Shown: positions 10,170 through 22,596, counted from the first letter of the stretch. The stretch is 64,000 bases of DNA from Zychaea mexicana (GCF_025766255.1 NW_026516664.1:372001-436000); one strand, 5' to 3'. Translations and numbers: made by a program. Notes: generated by a model from the sequence alone, not told the origin.

Positions 10170-13100
10170 GTCTCTTTCTTTGGTGATAATATCTTTTCCG
10201 CCTTTGCATACCGATATGCGAAATGATGCGTTCCACTTTTAGTTTTTGTAACACACACCCCTTTTACTGTTTACTGAGTATACGACGTACTATTATTATC
10301 ATATTGCTTCCCCTTGATTTTTGTTGTTATTTTAATTTCCTGCGATTAGTATTTTATTTTTGTTTCACCAAAGCATAAAATGGTCATTTCTGTATCCTGA
10401 AATCGATGATGTGAGCTGTATTATCTTGAGAAGCATGGGCGCCCACTTTCTCAAGTCATGTTTGCACTCATTATTCTCTTCTTATCATACAGCACACACT
10501 CCTCACTTTCAATTATTTTAAAATGATACAGGTACCCATCCGGTAAGCCGCGTAAACTTCGGCTGACTGATTCGCTGTTCTGGTAAAGAGCAAATAGACA
10601 ATATCTTGTAACTGATGTTGTAGTCATCTTGGAGAATCTTGTCAAGAATGGAGTCTTGGTCGATTTGCGCAAAATTAATAAGAGTTATAACAAAAAAAGC
10701 AGAAAAATGGAAAAGCGCAAAGTTAGACAGCTATGATACACGCATTAACATTGATCTATGATATTTTGCTGCATTTTTAGCATTGCTAATGCTCTCAAGT
10801 CATATAAACGCTACGTAGTTTGCTGCTTGTTATAGTTTATAGTTTATTTTTTACAACGGGTTTGTGCCTAATCCACAACGAGGCTTTATTCATATTATAA
10901 CTCGCCGTAATATTGTCAAGCGTTGCGGCAATTTTTTTGATCATAGGTAGAAGTTTCTGTGGTGCTATTCCATGACATCAAACTCGGTGCGATCTACAGT
11001 TGTCGTAAGGCAGGGAGTTTCTTTCAACTCTCCGTCTACCGAGTTATCGCTTACATGCAAAAACGAACCAAGTTTGGACAGTTGTTGCTGATGATATCTA
11101 GAATAGCATCGTCCGAGCAATTGCTGATCAACAGCGACCCCTCCCCCAGTCGTTGACCGCAGTGTTGTAGAAATGGCTAAAGTGCTTCACGAATTAGTGA
11201 CTTATCTGCGATCAATAATTCTCGAGCGTGTGCTGGTTTTGTCGTCAATAGCAATCGAATGATTGCTTAATCTTGTACCACAAAGAAGTTGTCAATTTTG
11301 CAAAAATATATAGCAAATCGGCTAGTATTATCACTCGGATTGACCTTTTACTGCGACTTTCAACACCAATATTGTCAGCGTTTCTCCACATTACCCAAAA
11401 TCCGAATGCTAAACGAGATCAGCTTGCTTGGATCGGTTATGTCAAGGAACAGTAGTTTCTAAAGATCGATATTTAAACGTGTTCCTGAAACGCACTTGTC
11501 TAGGTGAATCGTGCCACAGGAGAATCGAGTATAAGTTTTTGTGCTATTACTTTGCTCGAGACATCCAAGCACGTTAGTTTGGCTTTTTAAATAGGGTTCG
11601 GCAAAGATGTAGTGAGGTAACTCTATGGGGGAGCTTGGAAATATAAGTAACGCGTGTTTATTGGTTATTCTATATGCCCTTTTTGCAGCTAGCAGAGATG
11701 GGGTTGTCGCATGTTACGATATTGTGAAAAGAGCAAGAAAGAAGCTTGTAGATTCTGAAGTAAGTTACAATTGATGCTTTGATGAATATTAAAAACTAGG
11801 CACTTGCCATTCTAATAACAACATTGTATTATTTTATACGACAGATAGAAATACTATGCTCCTCGTCGGTTTCTATAATCAATTGATGTCAGATGAAACA
11901 GAGAATTGATGAAAGGCAGCCCACAGCCGACAAAGTGCCGTGCTAGTGTCATTGCTTCCATTAAGTGAGCTAACATCAACACATTAATCATAGTATGACA
12001 AGGCATCGGCTGTTATTATATGCTTATTTATTGGGCTGTTTTACAAGAAAGTGTTGTCATCAAGTAATACTACAGGTATCTTTTATATGTAACTGTCATC
12101 ATATACTCTCCGTAAATATCCGACGCCACTAGTGCCTGAAGTGGATCAGCATGCATTCACGGACGAGATTACAGTGAAGCAACCTCTATGGAAAGTCGGA
12201 CCAGTGTTGTTTAGCTTTCGGTTTTTACTGTGTGCACAAAGATGCCCATGTAGTGGCCATACCGATACATGTTGGCACCTTTTTAGATAAGAAATGACAC
12301 GGCCGTTTGTGTATATATATTATATTCACATACTGGTGGATGCTGTTTATTTGCTGTTGCGTAAGATTGAAAAGTTGTCTGCTGCTTCGTTTGTGATAAA
12401 ATTGTGTACTAAACAATGTGAATCAATCTATGTGAATGCATTGTATTCTATTATCATCTTTCGATGCATGATGCGTTTGATGCTTCAAAAGAACAGTTAG
12501 ATACGTACACAAGCGCAAAGCATACGATAAAACGTTTAATGGAGAACACATGATGTCATCTCCTGATGTTGTACAGCAGCAGAAGGGTGTTTCAGTTGTT
12601 TTATCACAATAATGTATATCAAGAACTCGGATAATTGTATAGTAGTTTGACAACAGCTCATCGGCCCAAGTCGGTAATGGTTGTAGTGCCAAAATGCCAC
12701 GAGTGTCATGAATTAATTCCTTGTATAAACGAGGACCGATTAAACTTGAAAGGCAGCAACATAATCTGGAAAGCGATTCGTCGTCCGTGATTGGGCCTAA
12801 ATGTTCTTGGCAAGCGAGATTTTATTTTTTGACCCGATTGCTGATTAATAATAAAAAGAGTTAGAATGGGGGAGGAAAGAGCCACAGGGAAGCTGCAAGA
12901 AATAATTTCCCATTATAGAGCGTGGTAAAGTCTGAATGCGTGGGGTGTGATGTGGATTTTTAGGAATGAATTTTGACTTGGCGTAGCACAAGAAATGGAC
13001 GAATGACGTCTTGACGTTGGGATGATGATGATGATGATCATCACAGGGAGTATGTGCGTGTATGCACATGCCAGGGCCGGGTGGTGATCTATGACTCGGC

Positions 13101-13423
13101 TCCTTCATACAATGTACTTGCAACGCTATACTAGCCTGTGTTGCTGCACATGCTCGCTACTCGAGTAGCTCGGTGAAACGTTGTGCGGGCTAAAATGGCT
13201 GTGATAAGACGTAAGAGACGCAACAGAGCAACCAGCAGGCTTCCTTATCAGTGCGCGCGCAAGAGCAGAATTAATAAAGAGAGAGAGAAAGTCCAAAGCC
13301 CGATAGGCACTAGCACCAATTGTGCCCACACCGGCAGAGGTATAAGTACCTTTGGTTTCAGATGACTTTTGGCTTTCTTTTTTCTTCTTTTTCTTCTTTG
13401 GGCTCCCTGCCCCCGCCATAAAC
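10170..13423. other. Gene-poor interval
   Basis: In 3.2 kb no intact gene is evident. One stretch (10950-11455) may be a transposase relic. A single exon-like stretch bounded by TTGCAG and GTAAGT lies at 11690-11759 but cannot be linked to neighbours. The remainder is A+T-rich sequence without long open frames. Confidence 0.5.
10950..11455 (+). pseudogene. Possible decayed Tc1/mariner-type transposase fragment
   Basis: Conceptual translation in changing frames shows a helix-turn-helix-like stretch (QLSVYRVIAYMQKRTKFGQ), then in another frame IVRAIADQQRPLPQSLTAVL, then LSAFLHITQNPNAKRDQLAW. The order and wording resemble the N-terminal DNA-binding part of Tc1-like transposases (sTVyrvI, IvR-I, LS..H...R...A...W). 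Stops and frameshifts interrupt it, and no DDE region or terminal repeats were found. The resemblance is weak. Confidence 0.25.
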
Positions 13424-14303
13424 ATGCTCGTTACGCCTTCCGTCCCCAAACAAGTCCATATTCCTCCAGGATTCATCGGTATGTCTTGTACTTCTTCATC
13501 TTGCTGTGAAGAGGATAACCATGTCGGGTCATCCCCCGCACAGTCCTCCATTTCCCTTTTTGTTCTCTGACTTGGTTAAATGTCTCTCTCAAAGATTTCG
13601 CTTCGTCGTCGTTCGATGCCATCTTTTATCAGCGTGAGCGTCACCCATCGACCGCTGCTGACGACACTAGCGATAGCTATCACGACGAACCGCCCCAAAT
13701 TCGACGACGTGCTTCGCATTTGCCAGACTTGCTACCGTTTATCGAACTGATTACCGCAAAATGCAACGTTGAACCTGTCCAATTGGTCATGGCACTGATA
13801 TATGTGCAGCGGTTCAGAGCTTCACTTCCTCCCGGTACGTTTTTGAACAGCACTCATAGAAGCGTGCACGCACGGCAGTGTAACTCATAATGACGTTTCT
13901 TCTATTGTCGTTGACTCACACATTCCTTGTTATTACACAATTCATAGGTTACAAAGCGGAATCTGAAGCAGCTCACCGTATCTTTGCAGCTAGTCTCTTG
14001 GTGGCCAGCAAATACAGTGAGGACCGCTATTTGTCTACGAAACAACTTGTCCGTGCAACTGGCGATGTCTGGTCTATCAAGGAGATGACCCGAATGGAGC
14101 TCGCACTGCTGCGATTCTTGCAGTGGGACTTGCACATTGATACCGATGAGATCGCAACTTTTCTGCATGAACTCAATTTCGACGCTTCTATTGTCTTGAG
14201 TCCTCAACAGCCCACTGACAACGACGACGAGACCATCACCTCTACTACTACTACCACTACTACTTCTATCCATCCTCCAACATGTCCTGATGAAGCTTTG
14301 TAA
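13424..14303 (+). CDS. Cyclin, Pho85-cyclin (PCL) type
   Basis: Exons 13424-13478, 13595-13834 and 13948-14303 join to 216 residues. The cyclin box runs from about residue 50 to 165: LPDLLPFIELITAKCNVEPVQLVMALIYVQRF, then AHRIFAASLLVASKYSEDRYLS and WSIKEMTRMELALLRFLQWDL. The KYSED and LQWDL phrases are usual for small fungal cyclins of the Pcl1/2/9 group, which activate Pho85-type CDKs in budding, polarity and cell-cycle control. There is no destruction box that I can see; the C-terminus is a short Thr-rich tail. The next gene downstream, 330 bp away on the same strand, encodes an SPX-domain phosphate transporter, and Pho85 cyclins and SPX proteins share a pathway in yeast. Confidence 0.85.
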
Positions 14304-14634
14304 AAAGAAACCCAAGACTCGTCGCCATTTTCCCCCTCTTCCAACTTGCGCTGTACATATATAGATATCCACCCCCCCATCAAACACTCTCTCCTTTGCT
14401 TGCTCCCTCCTTTGTCGATTTGTAAATAACGTTAGTCACTTTGAGTCCGTCCCTGAATTTTTGTCTTCGGAAAATATGATTTGCCGCCGGTTTTCTTTAA
14501 CCATCAACCAGCGCATGCTGTTTTTTCCGGCAAAACAATTACTGTTTAACTACATGCAAAATGATTCGGAAACTGTTGCATGTGCATGCGTGTTAGTTTT
14601 TGTTTTTTCTTTTTCTCTTTGCATCAGTCGTCTT

Positions 14635-17600
14635 ATGCCATTCTCAGCCTATCTGGAAGCAGCGAGCATTCCAGAATGGCGCAAGGCCTATATGGACTAC
14701 AAAGGTCTTTGCGCTGCACTGGAGTTACTCCAGAAGGTACAATTTAACAGTATCAGTCGTAGAATAGATGTATGAAACCTTCCATTTTCTTTAGCCTGCA
14801 TCTCGGCATCACTGATCAAGAAGTTTTGCCGTTCATTTTAGCAACGATCAAAACCCACCACCAAAGATACCGATGAATTGCTCCACCAAACGCCGTCGTC
14901 GCATATCGAAAGCCCTATCAGTTCACGACATTCCCATCATTCCCGTTTATCAGAAGCTGTTAGCAACGAACTATCTGACACTTTTGAACAGGAACGTGCT
15001 CAGTTGGGTGAGCATAATCAACTAGGTAACGACAAGATAAATAGAGAAGCACCTCTGCCCCACTCCAAAAAAATTGAAACTGAACACATCCTCTAGATCT
15101 TGCGTCATTTTACAATGTTGTTAGTCATGGAACAAAGCAAGAGCGGCTATTTTTTCACAAGCTGGATGAACAATTAGACCGTATAGCACGATTTTACAAC
15201 GGTAAGCCAAGAGCAACGGACATTCATTGTGACAATTTGCTAGCATAAAGATACCTTGGAGAAAAGCTGACAACGATAGATTATTTTCTGTAGAGCGGGA
15301 AAATGAGATTAAATCCAAGCTGACAGCTTTAAGGATTCAAATGGAGCTTGTGGCGGATTACGGTCGCCTTATATCCGAAGAACAAGAAAGTAGAGAATTG
15401 AGAGAACAACAAGATCAACAACAAGAGGAAGACGGAGGCGCAGAAAGAGACGCTGAATATTGTAGCCTTCTAGCCAGGTGTAATCCGCTTCGCTGGTTTA
15501 AAAGACTACGTCGTTGTCGATCAATCTTGACAACAAGCACTACCACGAAAAAGCCACCTTTTTTGGCCAATTTATCTACTTTGCCGATACCCCTCCGATA
15601 TGCAACGAAAAATGATCATTTTAGTTATCAAGTTGCTCGTGGTCGATTAAAGCGTGCGCTTACCGAGTTCTACCGTAGTATTGAGCTCCTCCAATCATAC
15701 AAGGTATAGGAGAATAACAAAACGTCTTCATAATTGTATCTATACTACGGACTATTAGAGATTGGCTTAACTTTTTGTTTTAGGAAACAAACTTGCAGGG
15801 CTTTCAATCTATCCTTCGAAAGTTTGATAGGGTATGTTTAATTTTTGTGTGCTTCAATATTGACGACAGCACACTCTTCTTCGTCGTCATGTAAAAAGTA
15901 TTCAAGTGCATGTGCTATGTTAGATTGCAGGATGGCAAGCAAACAAACATTATATGGAAAAAATCAAGCAATACCATTGGGCATCAACAAAAGACCTTGA
16001 GAAAGTCATGGAGGATACAATAAGTCTGTTTGCTAATGAATTCTCCAGAGGTAACCGAGCAAAAAGTGCACGCTGCCTGAAAACACTTGAGAAAAAACAA
16101 GAGGTAAGAGAAATGTTTACAGAATCAGGGTCAATGATAATGAGCACTGCTATCTTTTTAACTGATAATGTGCCGATATCTAGAGTCTCACTGCAACATC
16201 CTGGCGCGTCGGCTTCTACCTTGGTGCTGCGGTGTTTCTACTCTTATATGATATCAGTTTAGGTAGGAGACACATCGTTGCAGGGACATCTCCTTATTGT
16301 TATCTTCATGCAGCACCCGCAGCTAACAGTATCTAATCTCATCATTGTTGTATTTGTTATCTAAAATATAAGCGTTGGACCCTCATACCGCTCGACAAGT
16401 TCCATATATCCATACACATTTGCAAATTTACGCATGCTTTTCGGTTCCTATATTGTTCGTCCTTGGCATTTCTATAAACATGATGGTGTGGACCCGATGC
16501 AAAGTTAACTACAAATTTATCTTTGAGCTGAATCCAGGGGATAATTTGGATTATCGTCAATTTGCAGAAGTAAGCAGAAGACATTTTAATCATCTGACAG
16601 CTTTTTAAAGAACTTTTTAATATTAACTTGATTGCTCCCATTTAGCTTCCATGTTTTGTACTTTTGCTATTGACTCTGTTTATGTTTTTCGATTTTTCAA
16701 ACATCTTGGAACCGTGGCTACCATCAGATTTCTGTCCAATGGCCTTGTTCATCGTTTTGCTGGCCATTCTGTTTTGTCCATTCAACGTATTGTATCGATC
16801 AGCACGTAAATGGCTTTGTCAGACTTTGGTAATAACACTTTGACTTTTGTCGAGGCTACTCTAATACATCCTTGCTATGTACTAGACAAAAGTGCTCACA
16901 ATGAACTTTCTGCTTGCTAAACTTTTGTATAGGGCCGGATTGTCTTCAGTTACTTTTTCCCTGTGGAATTCCGAGACTTTTTTGTCGCTGATGAACTAAA
17001 TAGCTTGTCGTATTCGTTTTGGACAATCAACTATTTTTTCTGCGCCTACGCGTATGACTGGAGTGGTCTTGGTTCGTAATAAGCTTCACAATTGAAAAGT
17101 AGCTCAGCAAACAAGAAGCAATATGTATATATTCTAACTTTTAAGAAAACCAGATAAAGGTTACCGTTGCCATGTTACCCATATGTGGATTACACCGTTT
17201 CTTGCCGCTTTAGCTCCATGGTGGCGGTTCTTACAATGTATTCGCCGCTATCAAGACTCTTCTGAGCGGGTTCATTTGGTCAATGCAGCAAAATATACCA
17301 GCACCATAGTAGCGACCTTTGCAACCGGATTGCGTCGCATGTACCGTATGTATATACTGTTGTGATGATATTACGCAAGGAATTTAGTTTTAAACTATAC
17401 TGATACCTTGAAAAATGCATTTTGCTTATAGCATCTACAGGCACTGATCTCATTTGGATACTTGCGTCAATGATCAATTCATCATATACTTCCATTTGGG
17501 ATATCAAGATGGATTGGGGGCTGTTACAGACACCCAGCCGACATTTCTTGCTACGAGATGATCTTGTCTATTACAGATGGGTAAGAGAGTAGTGAAATAT

Positions 17601-18302
17601 TTAACAAGAAGGTATATAAGGAGCCAACGACATATTCACACTTTATTCTCTTAAAAAAAGGTATACTATGTGGCAGCGCCTCTCAATGTGGTATTACGAT
17701 TTGCGTGGGCACTCAATACGGCCAGTCTCACACTACACAGCGATGTCCTTGGTTATCTGACCGCCTTGTTGGAAGCTTATCGCCGGTTGCAATGGAACTT
17801 TTTTCGGCTAGAAAACGAGCATTTCAACAATTGCGCCGATTATCGAGCTATTAACGAAATTCCTCTTCCATTCGCAACGACAGCTACAGTAGACGAAGAA
17901 AATGGGACAGCTCGTAGCCAGGAGATTCGGCTACCGTTAAGTGATGAAGAAGAGGACGAAACGGCAGCAGCACAGGCAACGCTAACGGACGCAGAGCGCA
18001 GTGCACAATCTCAGCCGCAGCATCCACCTTCACTGACAGCACAGCGTCGATCCTCTCTACCGATCGCTGCTCGCAGCCCAAAATTACCTAGAAGGTTACA
18101 GCATCAACAAATACAAAGGCAACATACCTGGGCCCATACCATCAATCCAGCAACACCAACGAGGACAGGCACATTTTACGGTCGTCGTGACTTTGAAAGT
18201 AAACGAGAAGGCCATAAGCAACAAGATGAGCCCTCATCACCATCTGAAAGTACCAGTCAGCAACAGCTACACCATGATGAAGATGATGATTTATTAGAGT
18301 AG
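14635..18302 (+). CDS. SPX-EXS phosphate exporter, XPR1/SYG1 family
   Basis: A gene of at least a dozen exons. Those placed exactly are 14635-14736, 14842-15007, 15097-15201, 15294-15703, 15784-15831, 15924-16103, and the last, 17661-18302. The protein opens with an SPX domain (MPFSAYLEAASIPEWRKAYMDYKG), the inositol-pyrophosphate sensor, split by a polar insert with Ser/His and Glu/Gln-rich stretches. Three-helix-bundle parts continue through ELLQSYKETNLQGFQSILRKFDR. Membrane spans follow, then an EXS domain with WTINYFFCAYAYDWSGL, LAPWWRFLQCIRRY, NAAKYTSTIVATFATG and STGTDLIWILASM. The family exports phosphate across the plasma or Golgi membrane in response to inositol pyrophosphates. The C-terminal 120 residues are acidic, Gln-rich and disordered. 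Middle exon borders (16262-17580) are less certain. Confidence 0.9.
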
Positions 18303-18767
18303 AAGAAACTTCTTTATATTATTTACATGAGCTTAATAATGTATTTCTGCGAAATTTGGTCCATTGCTTTAAAGCATGAAGTATTTATATGTGTCCATAA
18401 ACGCAATATAATAAATCGACCTCCCTATACTGTATACAGTAGCGTATCGGCAATGAAGCTTTCTTATATGCTTCAACCAACGATATACGAAGCACAAGTG
18501 TTTACTAACACTGATGTTGTCATGCATCATGTCTTGATGTTTGAACATGATATTTTAGTCTGCGCATTGAGGACGGACTTTGTTAGTATCAGGCTTGTAT
18601 TTCATAGCAACATCACGCTGTATCATAAACACATGGAGGGTTGTTGTCGTTGTTAATGAATAATAAAGCCTAATACTATAAATAGAGGGTAACCAATTTT
18701 GGCAGTCTGAACGAAAATGACATGATAATGTGAGCTTCATGGCATGAAAATTTCCTCTCTTTGTTTC

Positions 18768-19618
18768 ATGTTGATAACACTGGTTCGACAGTAAGTTTTC
18801 TATCAAGTATGACATTAATCGCGAGTATTAATCGACAAAAACGGGTTGGCAACAATTTTGATATGTATGTATTGGTAGTGGTGAGAGTAACGGTAACATA
18901 ATGCAACAATGGCAAGGAATCACTGACGGACCGTAAGTTACATGACCTTCAGAGATCCCACTATCATTCAACCTTGTGCAAATGTGAAATTCCTTTTTAA
19001 CTTGGTAAGAACGATAGGTTAACCAACAAGGGGAAAATGCAAGCAGAGCTTCTAGCTCATGAGTTGAGTAAATATAAGGTGAACTTAACAGAAAGCATTT
19101 ACGAGGATGCACAGCCGCCACATATTGATAAGACTGACAAAAACCAGTTTTCTGCCATTTTTTCCAGCCCGTTGAGTCGCGCTTTTGATACAGCCAAGGC
19201 AATTCAAGCAGCATTATTAGAGCAACCATCATCGCCACCCGAGATCATCACTGATCCTCGACTCATCGAGTTGCATATGGGTACACTGGAAGAAGCGTCG
19301 TGGGCTGTCCCATACCAGATCGAGACCCGTGACACGCCATTTCCCGGTGGAGGAGAATCTCTCAATGACGTTCTTTCTCGTGCCTTATCAGCTTTAGAGT
19401 TACTATTGAGCAATACTGAAGGAGAAGGAGCAGAGCATCATGTATTGCTGGTGTCACATGGCATGTTTCTCACAGAACTTATCCATGCTCTTTGCATCTC
19501 CTACAACTCTGCCTGGGTTGATGTTGCATGGTCTAATACAGGGATCACGACAATCGAGCTAGACCACAAAGGTCTTCACTTCCTTCGGATTAATGATACG
19601 AATCACCTTCTCTATTGA
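18768..19618 (+). CDS. Histidine phosphatase (phosphoglycerate-mutase-like)
   Basis: Exons 18768-18790, 18879-18932 and 19018-19618 join to 225 residues. The first two exons are tiny, and the junction falls inside the catalytic RHG: exon 1 ends in CGA CA and exon 2 begins T GGT, giving MLITLVRHGESNGNIMQQWQG. The His at residue 8 is the predicted phospho-acceptor, and the second catalytic His is in LLVSHGMFL. Other family marks are ITDGPLT, SSPLSRAFDTA and ELHMGTLE. Members are phosphomonoesterases or mutases (fructose-2,6-bisphosphatase/cofactor-dependent PGM fold); substrate cannot be told. Without the first two exons the gene looks catalytically dead, so an automatic call starting at 19037 would mislead. 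Its stop lies 91 bp from the stop of the convergent FYV7-like gene. Confidence 0.88.
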
Positions 19619-19709
19619 AAATTTATATATGATGTAAAATGATAATAGTATGTACAATTTGTAATTTGATATGTCAGAAAAACAAGAAGCCAACTTTAGC
19701 CATTCATTC

Positions 19710-20575
19710 CTACTTGGCACCCATTTGCTTTTGTATTTTCTCAAGTAGATTATCCATCTGTCGGGCCATTTTGGGTTGACCTTTGCTATTCTTTGCTAAC
19801 ATCTGGCTACGTTCGCGTCGACGTTTGCTATAATACTGCTGTCGATCTTTGGCTTGTGCTGCAAAATCTCGATCTCGTTTTTCCCGTTCTTCTTGTGTCA
19901 ACTTTCGTGTTTTGTTGCGTTCGTCGATATGTGATTTGAATGGGTTGGGTTTATATCTGTTCGCGTACACATCGATCTTCTTTTAGTATACAATTAAACA
20001 CACTGTGCAAAAATCATAATCCTTACTGTTTTGGCTGATCGTCCATTTTTCGCTTCTTTGATGACCCCTTTCCTTCATCCTCACTCTCTTCATCGTCTTC
20101 CTGTTCCTCTTCCTCAGAAGACTCTTCATCCAAATAATGGACTTTGTCCTGTTCTTTCTCTTCATCAAAAGCGGACTGTGAGGGTTTTCCAGAATCGTAA
20201 GCTACAATGTTGCCATCGTCATCGATCGTGCGTTCGCCAAAGATCTATTGTTTAAGAAAATCAATAGCACTGTTAAATCTTCGGAATCTTAGATCGAGCC
20301 ATAAATATAAAGTACCTCTTTGACATAATCAGGGGTATCGTCTTGTGGATTTTCTTTTTCGAGTGTTTTATAATACTGTTTTTTAACCGTTGCTTTGTGG
20401 ATCAACTCATGCTTTCGTTTCCGAACTGTTTACCGAATAGAGCGAATTAACGACACGATCAAAACAAAACGATAGAAATATACGCAAATGTTGGTATTAT
20501 AGGAGGGTAAGCTTTACCTTTACGCTCGAGTGGGTTTAACGGACGACCGCCTCGCTTTGTAAATTTGGGTGGCAT
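19710..20575 (-). CDS. rRNA-processing protein, FYV7/CCDC59-like
   Basis: Exons 20518-20575, 20316-20425, 20027-20244 and 19710-19956 join to 210 residues. The start MPPKFTKRGGRPLNPLERK, the basic helix ELIHKATVKKQYYKTLEKE and the C-terminal coiled coil RDFAAQAKDRQQYYSKRRRE ending GQPKMARQMDNLLEKIQKQ fit the FYV7 family, nucleolar proteins needed for 35S pre-rRNA processing and small-subunit assembly. The middle is an acidic Asp/Glu run followed by a KKRK nuclear signal. Intron 3 must use the AACAG at 19957-19961 rather than the nearer AAAAG: only this keeps phase, and it leaves a TACTAA-like branch site about 28 nt upstream. Confidence 0.75.
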
Positions 20576-21230
20576 TGCTTCTTCCTCTGTTTTTCTTCTG
20601 CTGTGTTACTAGAAAAAGAAGGGATTCAAGTTACCAAGCACTATAAAATGTAGAATGGTGGCAAAGCCACCCCGCTCACCGTAAATTCATGCATATTCTG
20701 TTTTTTTGCGAGCTTAAAAGATGAGAATCACCTGGTTCGTCTTTTGCTGATTGATAAACATCCTTGTTCGTCTCAATATGAGCAACACATATGCCCTATG
20801 ACTCACAGGCTAACCTCTTTTCATCATAAATGCTATCAAGCTACTATTATGGCTTTAGAATGGGTATCACACAAGATGCATTCGAAACGACGATGCTCAT
20901 CCTGCTTTAATCACCTCCTATATTGTGAGCAATAGCTAGTATACATGAAAAGCGCCATGTCTCGTTACAAAGCAAAGTGATAGAGTCTAGTCATACCAAC
21001 ATAACTAAGCAGTATACCAAAACCCCCTTGATTGGCACGTGCGGGCGGTCCTTATTTCTGTCGCACAGTACACAATTATGCCCCTTCCATTAAACATTAA
21101 TGGTGATCCTACTACGTCGTACCAGCTTGTACTGACTGTAAAGCCGACGAACGAACACACGCCTTACCCCAGTTTTGTCACATACCGTCTTTTTCCCGTC
21201 TTGTTCACTTTTTTTTTCTCTCTTTCCTAC
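20576..21230. promoter_or_regulatory. Divergent promoter region, FYV7-like / membrane protein genes
   Basis: No supported coding exon. The last 50 bp before 21231 are pyrimidine-rich. An open frame continues upstream of 21231, but its residues look non-coding. Confidence 0.4.
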
Positions 21231-22268
21231 ATGACAATCTCACGTCTTTCAATATTCATATTACTTGCAGCAGCAATAGCTGCAGTATCACTTGCGAATC
21301 GCGACAACAATGAAGACAACAGCACAGGCCCAGTTCGCGATGTAGTAACGGCAGTAACGGCAGCAGCAGAAGAAGCCGTAATAACAAATACAGCAGCAGA
21401 AACAGCTACGAACACGACTGCAACCACAGACGGATCGCTTGCCATGATTGTTCTGCTAAGTGCCGGATCGCTTGCATTTTCCTTCTTTCGACTGGTCGGA
21501 CTCAGCATTTACAATGTCATTACCACCTTATTATTGCCAGTTTATTACGTACTAGCGTTTTTTTGGCGCAACATGGTGTCTAGGCCATTTGAGCTGCTTC
21601 TCAATATTGGTCATGCGCTGTATCCAGTCGCCATGTATTGTCTTGCAGCCATATGTTGCGGGACGTTAATTGGTGGGTGTGCAGGATTTGCAGCCGAGGC
21701 GATCGCATCATTCACAATATCAACCACGTGGGGCCGGTCCCGTACAACTGCTGGGTCAAGTCAACGACAACAGCACAAACTGGCTATGCCGCATCATCAA
21801 CATTACCATCCTAACCAGTATCTTTACGATACCGAAGATGATGACATATCAACAAGAGCAAGCTTTACTAGTGAAATTTCCTCACAATGGGATCCATCGT
21901 TCTTTGGCGAGCAACAACAATCACCATTACCACGACAGCAGCATCTGGGTATAGCCAAGGATAAAGAACGAGTAGACAGCTGGCGCCAATCCTTGGACTC
22001 TCGGGAGTCAGCATCATCACCTCGCGTCCCTTCATCGTCAACAATGATGTACATGTCACCTTTGGATAACAGCACGGCACAACAACGACCGCGCCCATCA
22101 CCCCTAAGACATTCAATGGACCATCACCCACAAGAGCCCATGGATGACTGGGCTTGGGATGATGATGACGACGACGACGACAAGGCCGGTGACAACAGCA
22201 ATGGTATCAGTGATAGCGATGGCATCGACGAGTTTCCAAGGCTGCGACGTCGATCGGTAGTACGGTGA
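21231..22268 (+). CDS. Secretory-pathway membrane protein of unknown function
   Basis: A single exon of 345 residues. The ATG at 21231 yields a clean signal peptide (MTISRLSIFILLAAAIAAVSLA); starting further upstream would bury it. A Thr/Ala/Asn-rich lumenal stretch with several N-glycosylation sequons (NST, NTT, NAT-like) follows. Two or three membrane spans come next (residues about 80-120 and 128-160), including FELLLNIGHALYPVAMYCLA and a Gly/Cys-rich CCGTLIGGCAGFAAE. The cytosolic tail of about 180 residues is disordered: His/Gln-rich, Ser/Pro-rich, ending in an Asp run and RRRS. Not assigned to a named family. The layout (glycosylated N-terminus, hairpin, long polar tail) suggests an ER or plasma-membrane protein. 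Confidence 0.7.
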   Translation: MTISRLSIFILLAAAIAAVSLANRDNNEDNSTGPVRDVVTAVTAAAEEAVITNTAAETATNTTATTDGSLAMIVLLSAGSLAFSFFRLVGLSIYNVITTLLLPVYYVLAFFWRNMVSRPFELLLNIGHALYPVAMYCLAAICCGTLIGGCAGFAAEAIASFTISTTWGRSRTTAGSSQRQQHKLAMPHHQHYHPNQYLYDTEDDDISTRASFTSEISSQWDPSFFGEQQQSPLPRQQHLGIAKDKERVDSWRQSLDSRESASSPRVPSSSTMMYMSPLDNSTAQQRPRPSPLRHSMDHHPQEPMDDWAWDDDDDDDDKAGDNSNGISDSDGIDEFPRLRRRSVVR

Positions 22269-22561
22269 AAGAGAGACTAGCGAATGAAGAAGTTCGGGCT
22301 GATATTATTCACGCGTTTCGAAACTCTAAAACAATAAACAAACTGACATTTTGTACATAGCAAATTGAGCATTCCAAAATATTTCTACTTACTATATCGG
22401 TTTATATGTATGCGAATTTATTTGTCCTATATTACCGGAGATGGGATTCTTTCTGGTTCAAGCATGAAGTACATGTATGCAGTGATATAAGGGTTAGAAC
22501 GAGTTGTTATTGCTACTTATCATTTTACAGTGAGCGCAGAAGATACAGAGAGGGAGGAAGA

Positions 22562-22596
22562 GCGAGCGAACGAGTGAGTGAGTGAGTGAGTGCGTG
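22562..22596 (+). repeat. GTGAGTGA-type simple repeat
   Basis: A run of GAGC/GAGT tetramers lies between the convergent stops of the membrane-protein and DUF262 genes; the same motif occurs near 6400-6450. Confidence 0.6.

Noticed and set aside
11690..11759. Exon-like stretch between TTGCAG and GTAAGT (ends ARKKLVDSE)
   Set aside because: It cannot be joined in phase to any neighbouring exon, and the protein is too short to judge.
12845..13123. 92-codon minus-strand open frame with a His run
   Set aside because: The His run comes from an ATG/ATC simple repeat; the rest has no coding character.
21039..21230. Extending the membrane protein upstream of 21231
   Set aside because: Upstream residues look non-coding and would place the clear signal peptide internally.
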